Notes under the pieces: generated by a model
Databases searched by the model: none
What the model was told of the DNA's origin: nothing
What the model saw: the letters and a program-made list of their open reading frames with translations, nothing else
DNA from: Desulfobulbus sp.
GTDB taxonomy: Bacteria; Desulfobacterota; Desulfobulbia; Desulfobulbales; Desulfobulbaceae
Length of the DNA: 5,793 nucleotides
Assembly: GCA_030602145.1 (NCBI GenBank)
Contig: JAUWAH010000179.1
Coordinates: 1-5,793 of the forward strand
Reading direction: 5' to 3'
Shown here: positions 1-5,793 of the stretch, one piece after another
Layout of the letters: every line of letters starts with the position of its first letter
Position numbering within the stretch: position 1 is the first letter of the stretch
Position numbers and translations under genes: made by a program

Positions 1-183
1 CCAGGGGAAGAATCGACCCCAAATCAACGGGTTGAGAATATGTCATGAAAAAAAGCCTCGTGCTCGACAAAGAACAATGGAATATTGAGGGAAAAGAATG
101 GTACATTTCCGGCGGATGGCGAAACTCGGTGACCTCGCCACCCCGGATCTCGAAAACCTGCCGGATACCGGTTGACCAACCTC

Positions 184-198
184 GGAGCGACGCGCTCC
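184..198. repeat. Perfect 6-bp inverted repeat with 3-nt loop
   Basis: GGAGCG at 184-189 and CGCTCC at 193-198 are exact reverse complements around an ACG loop. A possible outer stem, ACCGG (167-171) with CCGGT (198-202), shares one base with the inner stem. No T-run follows, so it does not look like an intrinsic terminator. It ends exactly where the candidate sigma-54 element begins. It could be a protein-binding site or only a GC-rich coincidence. Confidence 0.4.
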
Positions 199-214
199 CG
201 GTGCGATTCTTGCT
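199..214 (+). promoter_or_regulatory. Candidate sigma-54 (-24/-12) promoter
   Basis: The bases CGGTGCG-ATTC-TTGCT match the sigma-54 consensus TGGCACG-N4-TTGCT. They keep the invariant GG (200-201) and GC (212-213) at the required 12-base offset, the CG before the spacer, and all of TTGCT. The mismatches are at the first T and at the C and A of TGGCAC. Transcription would start near 224-226, leaving a leader of about 60 nt before the AMIN gene start at 286. I found no convincing sigma-70 -35/-10 pair as an alternative. No activator gene is in view, so the match rests on sequence alone. Confidence 0.35.
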
Positions 215-285
215 AGAGAAAGAAGAAAGCTGCCGAAAAACCGGCACCCTCCCTCGATACTTCCATCACATCATCGGACAGACCA

Positions 286-1488
286 ATGAAGAAACAGCTT
301 GTCTCCCTTGTGGCTCGTTCCCTGCTTGTCCTGCTGCTGACCTGCGGCCTTGCCCTCGCCAATGTGGAGCAACCGCAGCTGCTGAAGCTCAAACATGCCG
401 TGCTGTCGCCGACCAGCGAACAGGTGGTCCTGCAACTCAACGGCTCCTATAGTCCAAAAGTGTTCACTTTGAAAGACGAAAACCCCAGGGTGGTTTTCGA
501 TTTCGCCGACATGACCCACAGCCGCGAGATCAAACCCTTCACCACCACCAACGGCTCGATCGTCAAGCGTGTCCGGGTCGGCATGCACAGCGGCGAGTCG
601 GCCAAAACCCGCATTGTCTTCGACGTCGCCACCTTGAAGGGCGTCACCTACACCCAGCATTTCGACGACAAAACCTCGTCTTTGGTTGTACAGTTCACCG
701 GACCGGAAAAAACCGCCACGCCCAGCGTCCAACCCACCCGGACCGAGACCGCCGCACCCGCCGCCGTTCCTTCCGCCGCAAAACCGACCCCGCCTGCCGC
801 TCCTACTGAGCCCGAACAAGGAGCTGTTCCCGTACAGAAAGCGGAGGAACAGGCCGTCGCCGCCCCGGCACCGGCGGCGTCCGTGCCGGAACCAACTCCT
901 CGCCCCCAGGCGGCCCAGGAACTGCCGGCTGAACAACCCGCCGCCCCGGCGGCCGTCGAGACCGCCGCAAAACCGGTGACAACGGCGCCTCAACCGCCGG
1001 CGGCCCCGGAGAAGGAGGCGGTGAAGAAAGAAGAGGCCGCCCCCCAGGAACCACGCCCCGGGGCGGCAGAACAAAAAGTCCCCGCCAAGACCGAGGCGCC
1101 CCAGACGGCGGTCAAGGGCAAGGGTGAGGCCGCCAAACCCGCCGAGAACCCGCAACTCGAATATGTGAAATTTGATGCTTCTTCACCCAAAGGGGAAATG
1201 GTTCTGTTCAAGCTCAACGGCTTCCACCCCCCCGCCGTCCATGGCGTCGAGGAGGGAACCCCCAGGGTCATCTGTGATTTCAACAACACCAAACTGGTCG
1301 ATACCACCAAAAATCTGATCAAAACCGACGGCAAATTCGTCAAAGCGATCCGCACAACGAGAACGAAGAAACCGGAGAGGGTTCGGGTGGTGGTCGAATT
1401 GGAGCCCAATCGCAGCTACGACTTGCAGCAGGTTTTCTTCAAGGAGGACAACCTGTTCGTGCTCATCGTCAACACGGTGAAAAAATAG
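286..1488 (+). CDS. Exported double AMIN-domain protein with Pro/Ala-rich linker
   Basis: This is a predicted periplasmic protein of 400 residues. Residues 1-25 form a Sec signal peptide: two Lys, a Leu-rich core, and an A-L-A cleavage site before N26. An AMIN-like domain follows at about 30-138, then a low-complexity linker rich in Pro, Ala, Glu and Lys at about 139-289, then a second AMIN-like domain at about 290-398. The two domains share an LNG...P.V...PRVV.DF pattern (LNG at 51-53 and 310-312; PRV at 67-69 and 326-328), which suggests internal duplication. AMIN domains occur in AmiC-type amidases and PilQ-type secretins, where they bind peptidoglycan or target proteins to the division site. 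Neither an amidase nor a secretin domain is present here, so a structural or targeting role is inferred. The ATG at 286 is chosen for the signal peptide, although its ribosome site (GGACAG, 276-281) is weak. Confidence 0.85.
   Translation: MKKQLVSLVARSLLVLLLTCGLALANVEQPQLLKLKHAVLSPTSEQVVLQLNGSYSPKVFTLKDENPRVVFDFADMTHSREIKPFTTTNGSIVKRVRVGMHSGESAKTRIVFDVATLKGVTYTQHFDDKTSSLVVQFTGPEKTATPSVQPTRTETAAPAAVPSAAKPTPPAAPTEPEQGAVPVQKAEEQAVAAPAPAASVPEPTPRPQAAQELPAEQPAAPAAVETAAKPVTTAPQPPAAPEKEAVKKEEAAPQEPRPGAAEQKVPAKTEAPQTAVKGKGEAAKPAENPQLEYVKFDASSPKGEMVLFKLNGFHPPAVHGVEEGTPRVICDFNNTKLVDTTKNLIKTDGKFVKAIRTTRTKKPERVRVVVELEPNRSYDLQQVFFKEDNLFVLIVNTVKK
865..889 (+). repeat. Inverted repeat inside the AMIN linker
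   Basis: CCGGCAC (865-871) and GTGCCGG (883-889) are exact reverse complements around an 11-nt loop, within codons for the Pro/Ala linker. A second tight repeat, GCCGCC-CC-GGCGGC, lies at 940-953. GC-rich Ala/Pro codons make such stems likely by chance. If they form in the mRNA they could slow ribosomes between the two AMIN domains. Confidence 0.35.
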
Positions 1489-1491
1489 TCT

Positions 1492-2304
1492 TCAGGGCAC
1501 CTGTTCCACGGTGAAATGGGGCGGCGGCGTCAACCGGAACGACGTCGCCGTCTGGGGAGAGTGGGAGTACATCTGTTCGACCCGGACGGTCAGGGTGCCG
1601 GTCACTGCCTTGCCGGTTATGCGGACCGACCGGGGCCAACCAAAACCGTCCGTATTTTCCTGCCCGTAGTCGTCATAGTCGAGCACGACCAGCAAATCTC
1701 CGGTGCCATCGAAGAGGAGATGCCGCTGCATCGTCCCGGTTTGCCTGTCCAGGAGGACACGGTGATCCACCGCCCGCTGATCCCGCCATCGATACCAGAA
1801 TCCCCCCTTCGCCTCGTCCAGGGACGGCCAGGCATCAAGCCCCTGGCCCTCGGGGAGAAAACCGCCCAGCAAGGGCAGCAGATCCTCGACCGCCACCGTC
1901 GCAGGAACGTAGGTGTGCCAGAAGGTCGAGGGGATATTCCCCTGATACACATGCCCGATCCGATTGTCGATCATGAGGAAGGACGTGCTGTCGGCCACGG
2001 CCAGAATCAGTGCGCGTCCCAAGGGATCGTTGGCGGCGAAGCGGAGCAGCCCGGGCTGCTGCACTTGGACGGAGGCCTGGACGGTCCCTTTGCTGCCGAG
2101 CAGGTCCCAGCCCAGGCGGATGTCGGCATCCATAGCCTCCGGCCTGTCCGCCCCGGTGAAGGTGGACCAGAGGGCTGCCGCCTCCTGATCCTCGGCCGAG
2201 GTCAACGGCAGAGTCTTCGGTTGTTTAGGCGCACAACCGGTCAGAAGCAGCAGCCAGCACAGCAGCCAGGCCACCGGCCATGTGCATTGAACCATGGGTC
2301 TCAA
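1492..2304 (-). CDS. LolB-like outer-membrane lipoprotein
   Basis: This is a predicted lipoprotein of 270 residues. The signal peptide has a Leu/Trp-rich core and a clear lipobox, L21-T22-G23-C24. Ala at +2 of the mature protein fits outer-membrane sorting. The body reads as a LolB/DUF4292-type beta fold: an LRFAANDPLGR segment (87-97) followed by alternating hydrophobic strands, a pattern common in LolB-like proteins, which accept lipoproteins from LolA and insert them in the outer membrane. At 270 residues it is longer than E. coli LolB (207), so the lipoprotein-insertion role is inferred rather than shown. I prefer the TTG start at 2304. It overlaps the upstream TPR stop as TTGA and supplies an Arg to the signal n-region. 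The ATG at 2295 would give an n-region with no positive charge. It is the last gene of the minus-strand train and converges on the AMIN gene. Confidence 0.75.
   Translation of the reverse strand: MRPMVQCTWPVAWLLCWLLLLTGCAPKQPKTLPLTSAEDQEAAALWSTFTGADRPEAMDADIRLGWDLLGSKGTVQASVQVQQPGLLRFAANDPLGRALILAVADSTSFLMIDNRIGHVYQGNIPSTFWHTYVPATVAVEDLLPLLGGFLPEGQGLDAWPSLDEAKGGFWYRWRDQRAVDHRVLLDRQTGTMQRHLLFDGTGDLLVVLDYDDYGQENTDGFGWPRSVRITGKAVTGTLTVRVEQMYSHSPQTATSFRLTPPPHFTVEQVP
2301..2304 (-). promoter_or_regulatory. TTGA stop-start overlap, TPR gene to LolB-like gene
   Basis: Read on the minus strand, the TTG start (2304-2302) and the TGA stop (2303-2301) share two bases, giving a 4-bp coding overlap like the common ATGA arrangement. 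A GGAAAGG stretch ends 11 nt upstream of the TTG, which is rather far for independent initiation. Termination-reinitiation coupling is therefore the likely way the lipoprotein is translated. Confidence 0.6.
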
Positions 2305-4037
2305 TGGGGTTTCTGCCTTTCCAGTATCCGAATTTTTTCCTGAATCCTGTTCTTTTCCTTCTCGTCTCCGGTGGAGAACTTCAATGCCTTTTTATAGGTA
2401 TTGAGGGCATCCCGCACCCGACCCTTTTCCAGGTAGACATCGCCGAGGTGCTCCAGAATGGCACTATCCTCGGGTGAGAGCTTGACCGCGGTCTCCAGCT
2501 CCTTGATCGCCTGATCGAGCTTGCCGAGCCGATAGTAAACCCAGCCCAGGCTGTCGCGGATATAGCCGTCGTCGGGCTTGAGTTCGATGGCCCGCTGGAT
2601 GTATTCCAGCGCCTGATCCAGGTTGATCTTCTTGTCGGCCCAACTGTAGCCGACGAAATTCAGGGCCGCGGCGTTGTCGGGCTTGAGGGCGATGATCTTC
2701 TGCATGATGGCCAGGGCGGTCGAATGCTCGCCGCTGTCCTCGAGCAGCAGGCCGTATTCGTAGAGCAGGTTTTCATCATCGGGAAAAACCTCCAAGCCTT
2801 GGAGGAGGACCTTCCTGCTCAGATCGTCACGTCCTTCCATCTGGTAAAGGGCGGCCAGCATGATGTACATCTCGGCCCTGCGCAGTTCGCCGCTATCGAT
2901 GTGCTGCTCCAGAATCAAGCGTGCCTCGTCGAGCTTGTTCTGTTCCCTGAGGATGCGTATCCGGAGAAAGAGGGCTTCCGGGTACTCGGGGGCCTTGCGG
3001 TCGATCATCCGCACCTGTCTCAGGGCGCGTCCATATTTCTGCTGCTGGACGAACAGCACGGCGAGCAGGTAGCGCGCCTCGGACAGGTCCTCCTTTTCCA
3101 GGATTTTCTCAACAATGGCTATAGCCTTGTCGTACTGTTGTTGTCGGGCATAAAGGCGGGCGATGGTGAGGTCGACCCGGCGGGGCTGCTCGGCATAGGT
3201 TTTGAGCCGGTTCAACTCGGTCAGTGCTTGGCCGTCTTTTTGCTGAAGCAGATAGACATGGATCAAGGCCACCCGGGCGACCTCATCTTGTTCGTCACGC
3301 TCCACCAGGTTTTTGTACAGCCCCTCGGCTTCATCGTATCGCTCGCTCTTGACGAACAACTCTGCCAACTCCATCTGCAATTCGACGGACCAGCTGCGTT
3401 CCAGGGCGCTGCTATACGTCTCAGCCGCCAGATCGATTTCGCCTTCCATCTGCTGAAGGCGGGCCATGAGGATGAGGGCCGGGTAAGAGGCAGGCTCCTG
3501 GGCAAGCACCCCTTCCAAGAGCGGCCTGGCCTTGTCCGGCAGATCAGCTCCCATGTACATTTCTGCAAGCAGGAGGAGGATGGCGGGGTCGTCGGGATGG
3601 CGGTCGCTAATCAGTTGGTACTCATGCATGGCCTCGGTGCTTTTCTTCTGGCGCAGCAGCACCTTGGCGTAGAGCATGCGCATCCCCGTCCTGTCAGGAT
3701 TGGCGGCGAGGTAATCGCGCAGCCAGAGGGCGGCCTCATCGGTCCGTTCGAGCCGCAACAGGAGGATCGGTACCTTCTCGCTGATGAATTCGGCCTGCTC
3801 GTCACAGATCAGCGCCTTCTGGTAGAATTCCAGCGCTTCCTCGAAACGAAGGAGCAGCTCCGCATGCCGGCCCCAGAGGAAATAGGCATACGAACAGGCG
3901 TAGTCCGCCTCGGCCGCATCGGGAGTTGCGGCTTTTTTGACGGCAGCGGATTTCGGCTGACATGCGCAGAGCATGGAGAGCAGGCCGACCAGCAGGGCCA
4001 GCCATTGAAAGGAAGCAAAACAAGTTAGCCGGAACAT
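2301..4037 (-). CDS. Large tetratricopeptide-repeat (TPR) lipoprotein
   Basis: The protein has 578 residues. Residues 1-25 are a hydrophobic signal peptide ending in a lipobox-like L23-C24-A25-C26, with Gln at +2, so it is probably anchored in the outer membrane facing the periplasm. The rest is almost entirely helical TPR units, from about residue 45 to 560. They show the usual spacing of 34 or so residues with small/large positions such as A.Y...G....A and runs like KPD or SPED between units. The C-terminal block (about 457-550; NFVGYSWA, DSLGWVYYRLG, EHLGDVYLEKG) is a signature I recall from proteobacterial TPR proteins encoded beside lolB. TPRs are protein-binding scaffolds, and the partner is unknown. 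The ATG at 4037 is chosen because it begins the signal peptide and has AAGG six bases upstream. The open frame continues to 4223 but only through tmk. The start overlaps the tmk end by 13 bp. Confidence 0.85.
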   Translation of the reverse strand: MFRLTCFASFQWLALLVGLLSMLCACQPKSAAVKKAATPDAAEADYACSYAYFLWGRHAELLLRFEEALEFYQKALICDEQAEFISEKVPILLLRLERTDEAALWLRDYLAANPDRTGMRMLYAKVLLRQKKSTEAMHEYQLISDRHPDDPAILLLLAEMYMGADLPDKARPLLEGVLAQEPASYPALILMARLQQMEGEIDLAAETYSSALERSWSVELQMELAELFVKSERYDEAEGLYKNLVERDEQDEVARVALIHVYLLQQKDGQALTELNRLKTYAEQPRRVDLTIARLYARQQQYDKAIAIVEKILEKEDLSEARYLLAVLFVQQQKYGRALRQVRMIDRKAPEYPEALFLRIRILREQNKLDEARLILEQHIDSGELRRAEMYIMLAALYQMEGRDDLSRKVLLQGLEVFPDDENLLYEYGLLLEDSGEHSTALAIMQKIIALKPDNAAALNFVGYSWADKKINLDQALEYIQRAIELKPDDGYIRDSLGWVYYRLGKLDQAIKELETAVKLSPEDSAILEHLGDVYLEKGRVRDALNTYKKALKFSTGDEKEKNRIQEKIRILERQKPH

Positions 4038-4645
4038 CGCAGACCTTTGTGTACAAGCCGTCGGCAAACCGCCTCGCGGATCGAGGCATGGACCTCGGCA
4101 ACCGGCAGGGCGGCATGGATGCGTACTATACAGTTGTGGCGAAAGGATGCAAAGAGGCCCGCTACTTTTTCCAGTTGTTCCTCCTGTTCGAAATCGTTGA
4201 GGGTCTCGCCGCGCAGGCTGCAAATCCGCCTGACACTTTCCGCTGCCGACAGGGTCAACAACACCACCAGGTCGGGTTCCGGGGCAAAGTCATGGCGGGC
4301 GAAAATGGCGGCGGGATCACAGCCGGCAGCCCCCTGGTAAGCGGCGGTGGAAAAGTAGTAGCGATCGGTGAGCACGATGGCCCCGCGTTCCAGGGCTGGC
4401 TGAATGCATTCGTCAACATGCTGACGGCGGTCCAGAAGAAAGAGTTCCAGTTCCTCAGCCGGCGTCACCTGGTTTCGATGACGGTACAGTTCGCGGATGC
4501 GGCGCCCATGCGGTCCGTCGGTCGGCTCCCTGGTTTCGACCACATCATAACCGAGCCCCCGCAGGTGGCCTCCAAGAAGCGGCACCTGGGTCGACTTGCC
4601 CGTGCCATCGATGCCTTCGAAGGCGATCAGCATTCCCGGCCGCAT
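4025..4645 (-). CDS. tmk: Thymidylate kinase (dTMP kinase)
   Basis: It phosphorylates dTMP to dTDP with ATP in the cytoplasm, the step both dTTP routes share. The product has 206 residues, the normal family length. The P-loop lies at 9-20 (FEGIDGTGKSTQ). The dTMP-contacting TREP motif is at 38-41, in the variant TREPTDGPHG. The DRYYFSTAAYQG motif is at 94-105. An Arg-bearing lid segment lies near 139-153 (RRICSLRGE...DFE). A lid Arg with no Arg in the P-loop matches the E. coli-like class. All key residues are intact, so it should be active. The ATG at 4645 has a GAGGAGGT ribosome site with good spacing. It overlaps pdxA by 19 bp and the TPR gene by 13 bp, implying co-transcription. Confidence 0.95.
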   Translation of the reverse strand: MRPGMLIAFEGIDGTGKSTQVPLLGGHLRGLGYDVVETREPTDGPHGRRIRELYRHRNQVTPAEELELFLLDRRQHVDECIQPALERGAIVLTDRYYFSTAAYQGAAGCDPAAIFARHDFAPEPDLVVLLTLSAAESVRRICSLRGETLNDFEQEEQLEKVAGLFASFRHNCIVRIHAALPVAEVHASIREAVCRRLVHKGLRCSG

Positions 4646-5661
4646 GCCGCACCTCCTCGTGCCCGGTTGGCGACAATGGTTGTGGCCAGGTTCAGGGCGG
4701 CGATCAGGCTGGCAGGATCGGCCTGGTTTGTGCCGGCGATGTCATAGGCCGTGCCGTGATCGACCGAAGTGCGGACCAGCGGCAAGCCGAGGGTGACATT
4801 GACCCCGTCCTGGAAATGAAGGAGCTTGAAAGGGATCAACCCCTGGTCATGGTACATGGCGATGACCGCGTCATACCGGCCGGCTGCCGCCTTGTGAAAC
4901 ACCGTGTCAGGTGGCCATGGTCCGGTCACTTCGCCGGCTGGGAAGGCCGAGACCGCAGGGGCGATGAGGCGCGCCTCCTCGTCCCCGAACAAGCCATCTT
5001 CGCCGCCGTGGGGATTCAAACCGGCCACGGCGATGCGGGGTCTGGCCAAGGCGAAATCGTGCTGCAGGGAGGCCCGGGTCATGCGGATACAGTCGACGAT
5101 CTCCTCGATGGTGAGCAGGTCGGCGACCCGCCGGAGCGGTTCGTGGATGGTGACCAGCACAACCTTGAGCCGTGGCCCGGCCATCATCATCCGTACCTTG
5201 GGGGTCCCGGTGAGGGCGGCAAGCATTTCGGTGTGACCGGGGTAGGCATAACCGGCAGCCTGGAGACTTTTCTTACTGATCGGACAGGTGACAATCGCGC
5301 TGCACCGGCCGTCACGAACCAGCTCCACTGCCCGCTCGATGGCCTGGCCCATCATCCTGCCGGTCCTTTGGTCGGGTTGGCCCCAGCGGATCGGCTCAGT
5401 CCGAACCTCCTCCACCTGCACCACCGGCAGGGTGCCTTCAGCCACCGGCATGCCCGGCTGCCAGGGAATGATGGTCGGCGTGCAGCCAAGCTGTTCGGCT
5501 GCCTGGCGGAGCACCCGGATATCACCGACAACCACCCAATTGCCGCTGCCTGATGATCCGGCGGAACAGAACAACCGGATGACCAGTTCCGGCCCGATTC
5601 CGGCCGGGCAGCCCATGGTCAGGGCCAGCGGCGGGTTTCCAATGCAGGTCGCCTTCTCCAT
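4627..5661 (-). CDS. pdxA: 4-hydroxythreonine-4-phosphate dehydrogenase
   Basis: It oxidises 4-phosphohydroxy-L-threonine with NAD(P)+ and decarboxylates the product, giving the amine that PdxJ joins to deoxyxylulose phosphate to make pyridoxine phosphate. The product has 344 residues, close to the usual 330. Visible motifs are TMGCPAGIGPE (15-25), TCPISK (125-130), PGHTE (141-145), TIHEPLR (171-177), GLNPHGGEDGLFG (214-226), AMYHDQGLIPFK (268-279) and LPLVRTSVDHGTAYDIAG (293-310). The three metal-binding His of the family correspond to H173, H218 and H271. Cys18 replaces the Asp usual in the MGDPAGIGPE signature. The ATG at 5661 follows AAGGAGGT closely (GGAGG ends 4 nt before the ATG). The 19-bp overlap with tmk and the 9-bp gap to the YraN-family gene place it inside an operon. 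Confidence 0.96.
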   Translation of the reverse strand: MEKATCIGNPPLALTMGCPAGIGPELVIRLFCSAGSSGSGNWVVVGDIRVLRQAAEQLGCTPTIIPWQPGMPVAEGTLPVVQVEEVRTEPIRWGQPDQRTGRMMGQAIERAVELVRDGRCSAIVTCPISKKSLQAAGYAYPGHTEMLAALTGTPKVRMMMAGPRLKVVLVTIHEPLRRVADLLTIEEIVDCIRMTRASLQHDFALARPRIAVAGLNPHGGEDGLFGDEEARLIAPAVSAFPAGEVTGPWPPDTVFHKAAAGRYDAVIAMYHDQGLIPFKLLHFQDGVNVTLGLPLVRTSVDHGTAYDIAGTNQADPASLIAALNLATTIVANRARGGAACGREC

Positions 5662-5673
5662 GGCACCTCCTTA
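5662..5673 (-). promoter_or_regulatory. Strong ribosome binding site of pdxA over the upstream stop codon
   Basis: Read on the minus strand, TAAGGAGGTGCC precedes the pdxA ATG. The TAA (5673-5671) is the stop of the YraN-family gene and supplies the first bases of the AAGGAGGT Shine-Dalgarno sequence. Ribosomes finishing the first gene would therefore stop on the pdxA initiation site, which favours coupled translation. Confidence 0.8.
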
Positions 5674-5793
5674 CAAAGCGAAATCAAAGGCGTTTTTCAT
5701 ATGGTCAATCCGTCTTGTTTGATCATTCCGGTCGAGCAGAACACCAATAACGTCGAACCGGGCGGGACGGTCGCCCAGATTGCGGGTTTGGAG
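5671..5793 (-). CDS. YraN/UPF0102-family protein, C-terminal 40 residues (partial)
   Basis: The 5' part lies beyond the right edge of the window. The visible tail contains LGDRPARFDVIGV and ends IDHMKNAFDFAL before a TAA stop. The RFDV(I/V) strand and the closing I.H..NAF.. are the hallmark of the C-terminus of YraN (UPF0102) proteins. These are small restriction-endonuclease-fold proteins of about 120 residues with a suspected but unproven nuclease role. The catalytic Asp, Glu and Q.K residues of the fold would lie upstream and cannot be checked here. The gene sits 9 bp before pdxA on the same strand and is the first visible gene of the operon. Confidence 0.85.
   Translation of the reverse strand, partial: LQTRNLGDRPARFDVIGVLLDRNDQTRRIDHMKNAFDFAL

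Larger units (their letters stand above)
1..285. other. Upstream region with no recognisable gene
   Basis: No reading frame here gives a protein I recognise. A plus-strand frame opens at an ATG at 45 and runs to 452. Its second half only shadows the AMIN gene in another frame, and its first 80 residues resemble nothing I know. A different frame, open from the left edge, stops with TGA at 46-48, so the two form an ATGA overlap (45-48). This could mark the tail of an upstream gene and a coupled small gene, but 48 open bases prove little. The stretch also holds a 6-bp perfect inverted repeat (184-198), a 5-bp stem with an A-rich loop (231-246) and a sigma-54-like element (199-214). It is most likely the intergenic and leader region of the downstream gene. 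Confidence 0.5.

Noticed and set aside
172..177. TTGACC as a sigma-70 -35 box
   Set aside because: No TATAAT-like hexamer lies 16-18 bp downstream; that stretch is GC-rich.
100..200. Riboswitch-like GC-rich stems in the upstream region
   Set aside because: I compared it by eye with c-di-GMP, SAM, glycine and cobalamin riboswitch core motifs and found no match.
271..1155. Minus-strand open frame of 294 codons antisense to the AMIN gene
   Set aside because: It gives mostly Gly/Arg/Leu low complexity, the complement of the Pro/Ala linker codons.
1479..1504. Intrinsic terminator for the minus-strand operon
   Set aside because: The stem is only 4 bp (CAGG/CCTG) and the T-run starts eight bases after it, too weak to call.
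1473..1516. Direct repeat CACGGTGAAA at 1473-1482 and 1507-1516
   Set aside because: A single 10-bp pair lying in the coding ends of two unrelated genes. Likely chance, with no sign of a mobile element.
1516..2343. Plus-strand open frame of 275 codons antisense to the LolB-like gene
   Set aside because: The translation is rich in Arg, Gly and Pro with no domain, as expected of a GC-rich shadow. The opposite strand has a clean lipobox and operon coupling.
2724..4028. Long plus-strand open frame (434 codons) antisense to the TPR gene
   Set aside because: It mirrors the TPR gene in a GC-rich region. Its translation shows no recognisable domain, while the minus strand shows clear TPR repeats and a lipoprotein signal.
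4038..4223. N-terminal extension of the TPR gene up to a start at 4223
   Set aside because: The added 62 residues run entirely through tmk in another frame and would bury the signal peptide. The ATG at 4037 gives a proper lipoprotein start.
4756..5553. Plus-strand open frame of 265 codons antisense to pdxA
   Set aside because: pdxA on the other strand has every family motif, and this frame has none.

Overview
The window looks like ordinary chromosomal DNA of a GC-rich Gram-negative bacterium. It carries two predicted outer-membrane lipoproteins, a periplasmic AMIN-domain protein, and genes for vitamin B6 and dTTP synthesis. Gene content and the style of the proteins (for example the TREPTDGP form of thymidylate kinase) fit Desulfobacterota, the former Deltaproteobacteria, perhaps near Desulfobulbales. 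That placement is an inference from memory, not a measured result.

Layout. Positions 1-285 hold no gene I can name. They contain a perfect GC-rich inverted repeat and a candidate sigma-54 promoter in front of the only plus-strand gene. That gene (286-1488) encodes an exported protein with two AMIN-like domains joined by a long Pro/Ala-rich linker. The rest of the window is one tightly packed minus-strand gene train, read right to left: 3' end of a YraN-family gene (window edge to 5671), pdxA (5661-4627), tmk (4645-4025), a large TPR lipoprotein (4037-2301) and a LolB-like lipoprotein (2304-1492). The two transcription units converge, with stop codons 3 bp apart.

How the genes fit together. 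Junctions in the minus-strand train are a 9-bp gap, a 19-bp overlap, a 13-bp overlap and a 4-bp TTGA overlap, so it is almost certainly one operon with translational coupling. Its promoter lies beyond the right edge. It mixes housekeeping metabolism (PdxA, Tmk) and a nuclease-fold protein (YraN) with an envelope module (TPR lipoprotein plus LolB-like lipoprotein). A TPR protein next to lolB is also the order I recall from other Proteobacteria. The convergent AMIN gene is another envelope gene, probably binding peptidoglycan.

I see no mobile element, CRISPR array, tRNA or rRNA, and no clearly new defence or biosynthetic system. The most worthwhile leads are the catalytic-domain-free double-AMIN protein with its possible sigma-54 promoter, and the coupled TPR/LolB-like lipoprotein pair.
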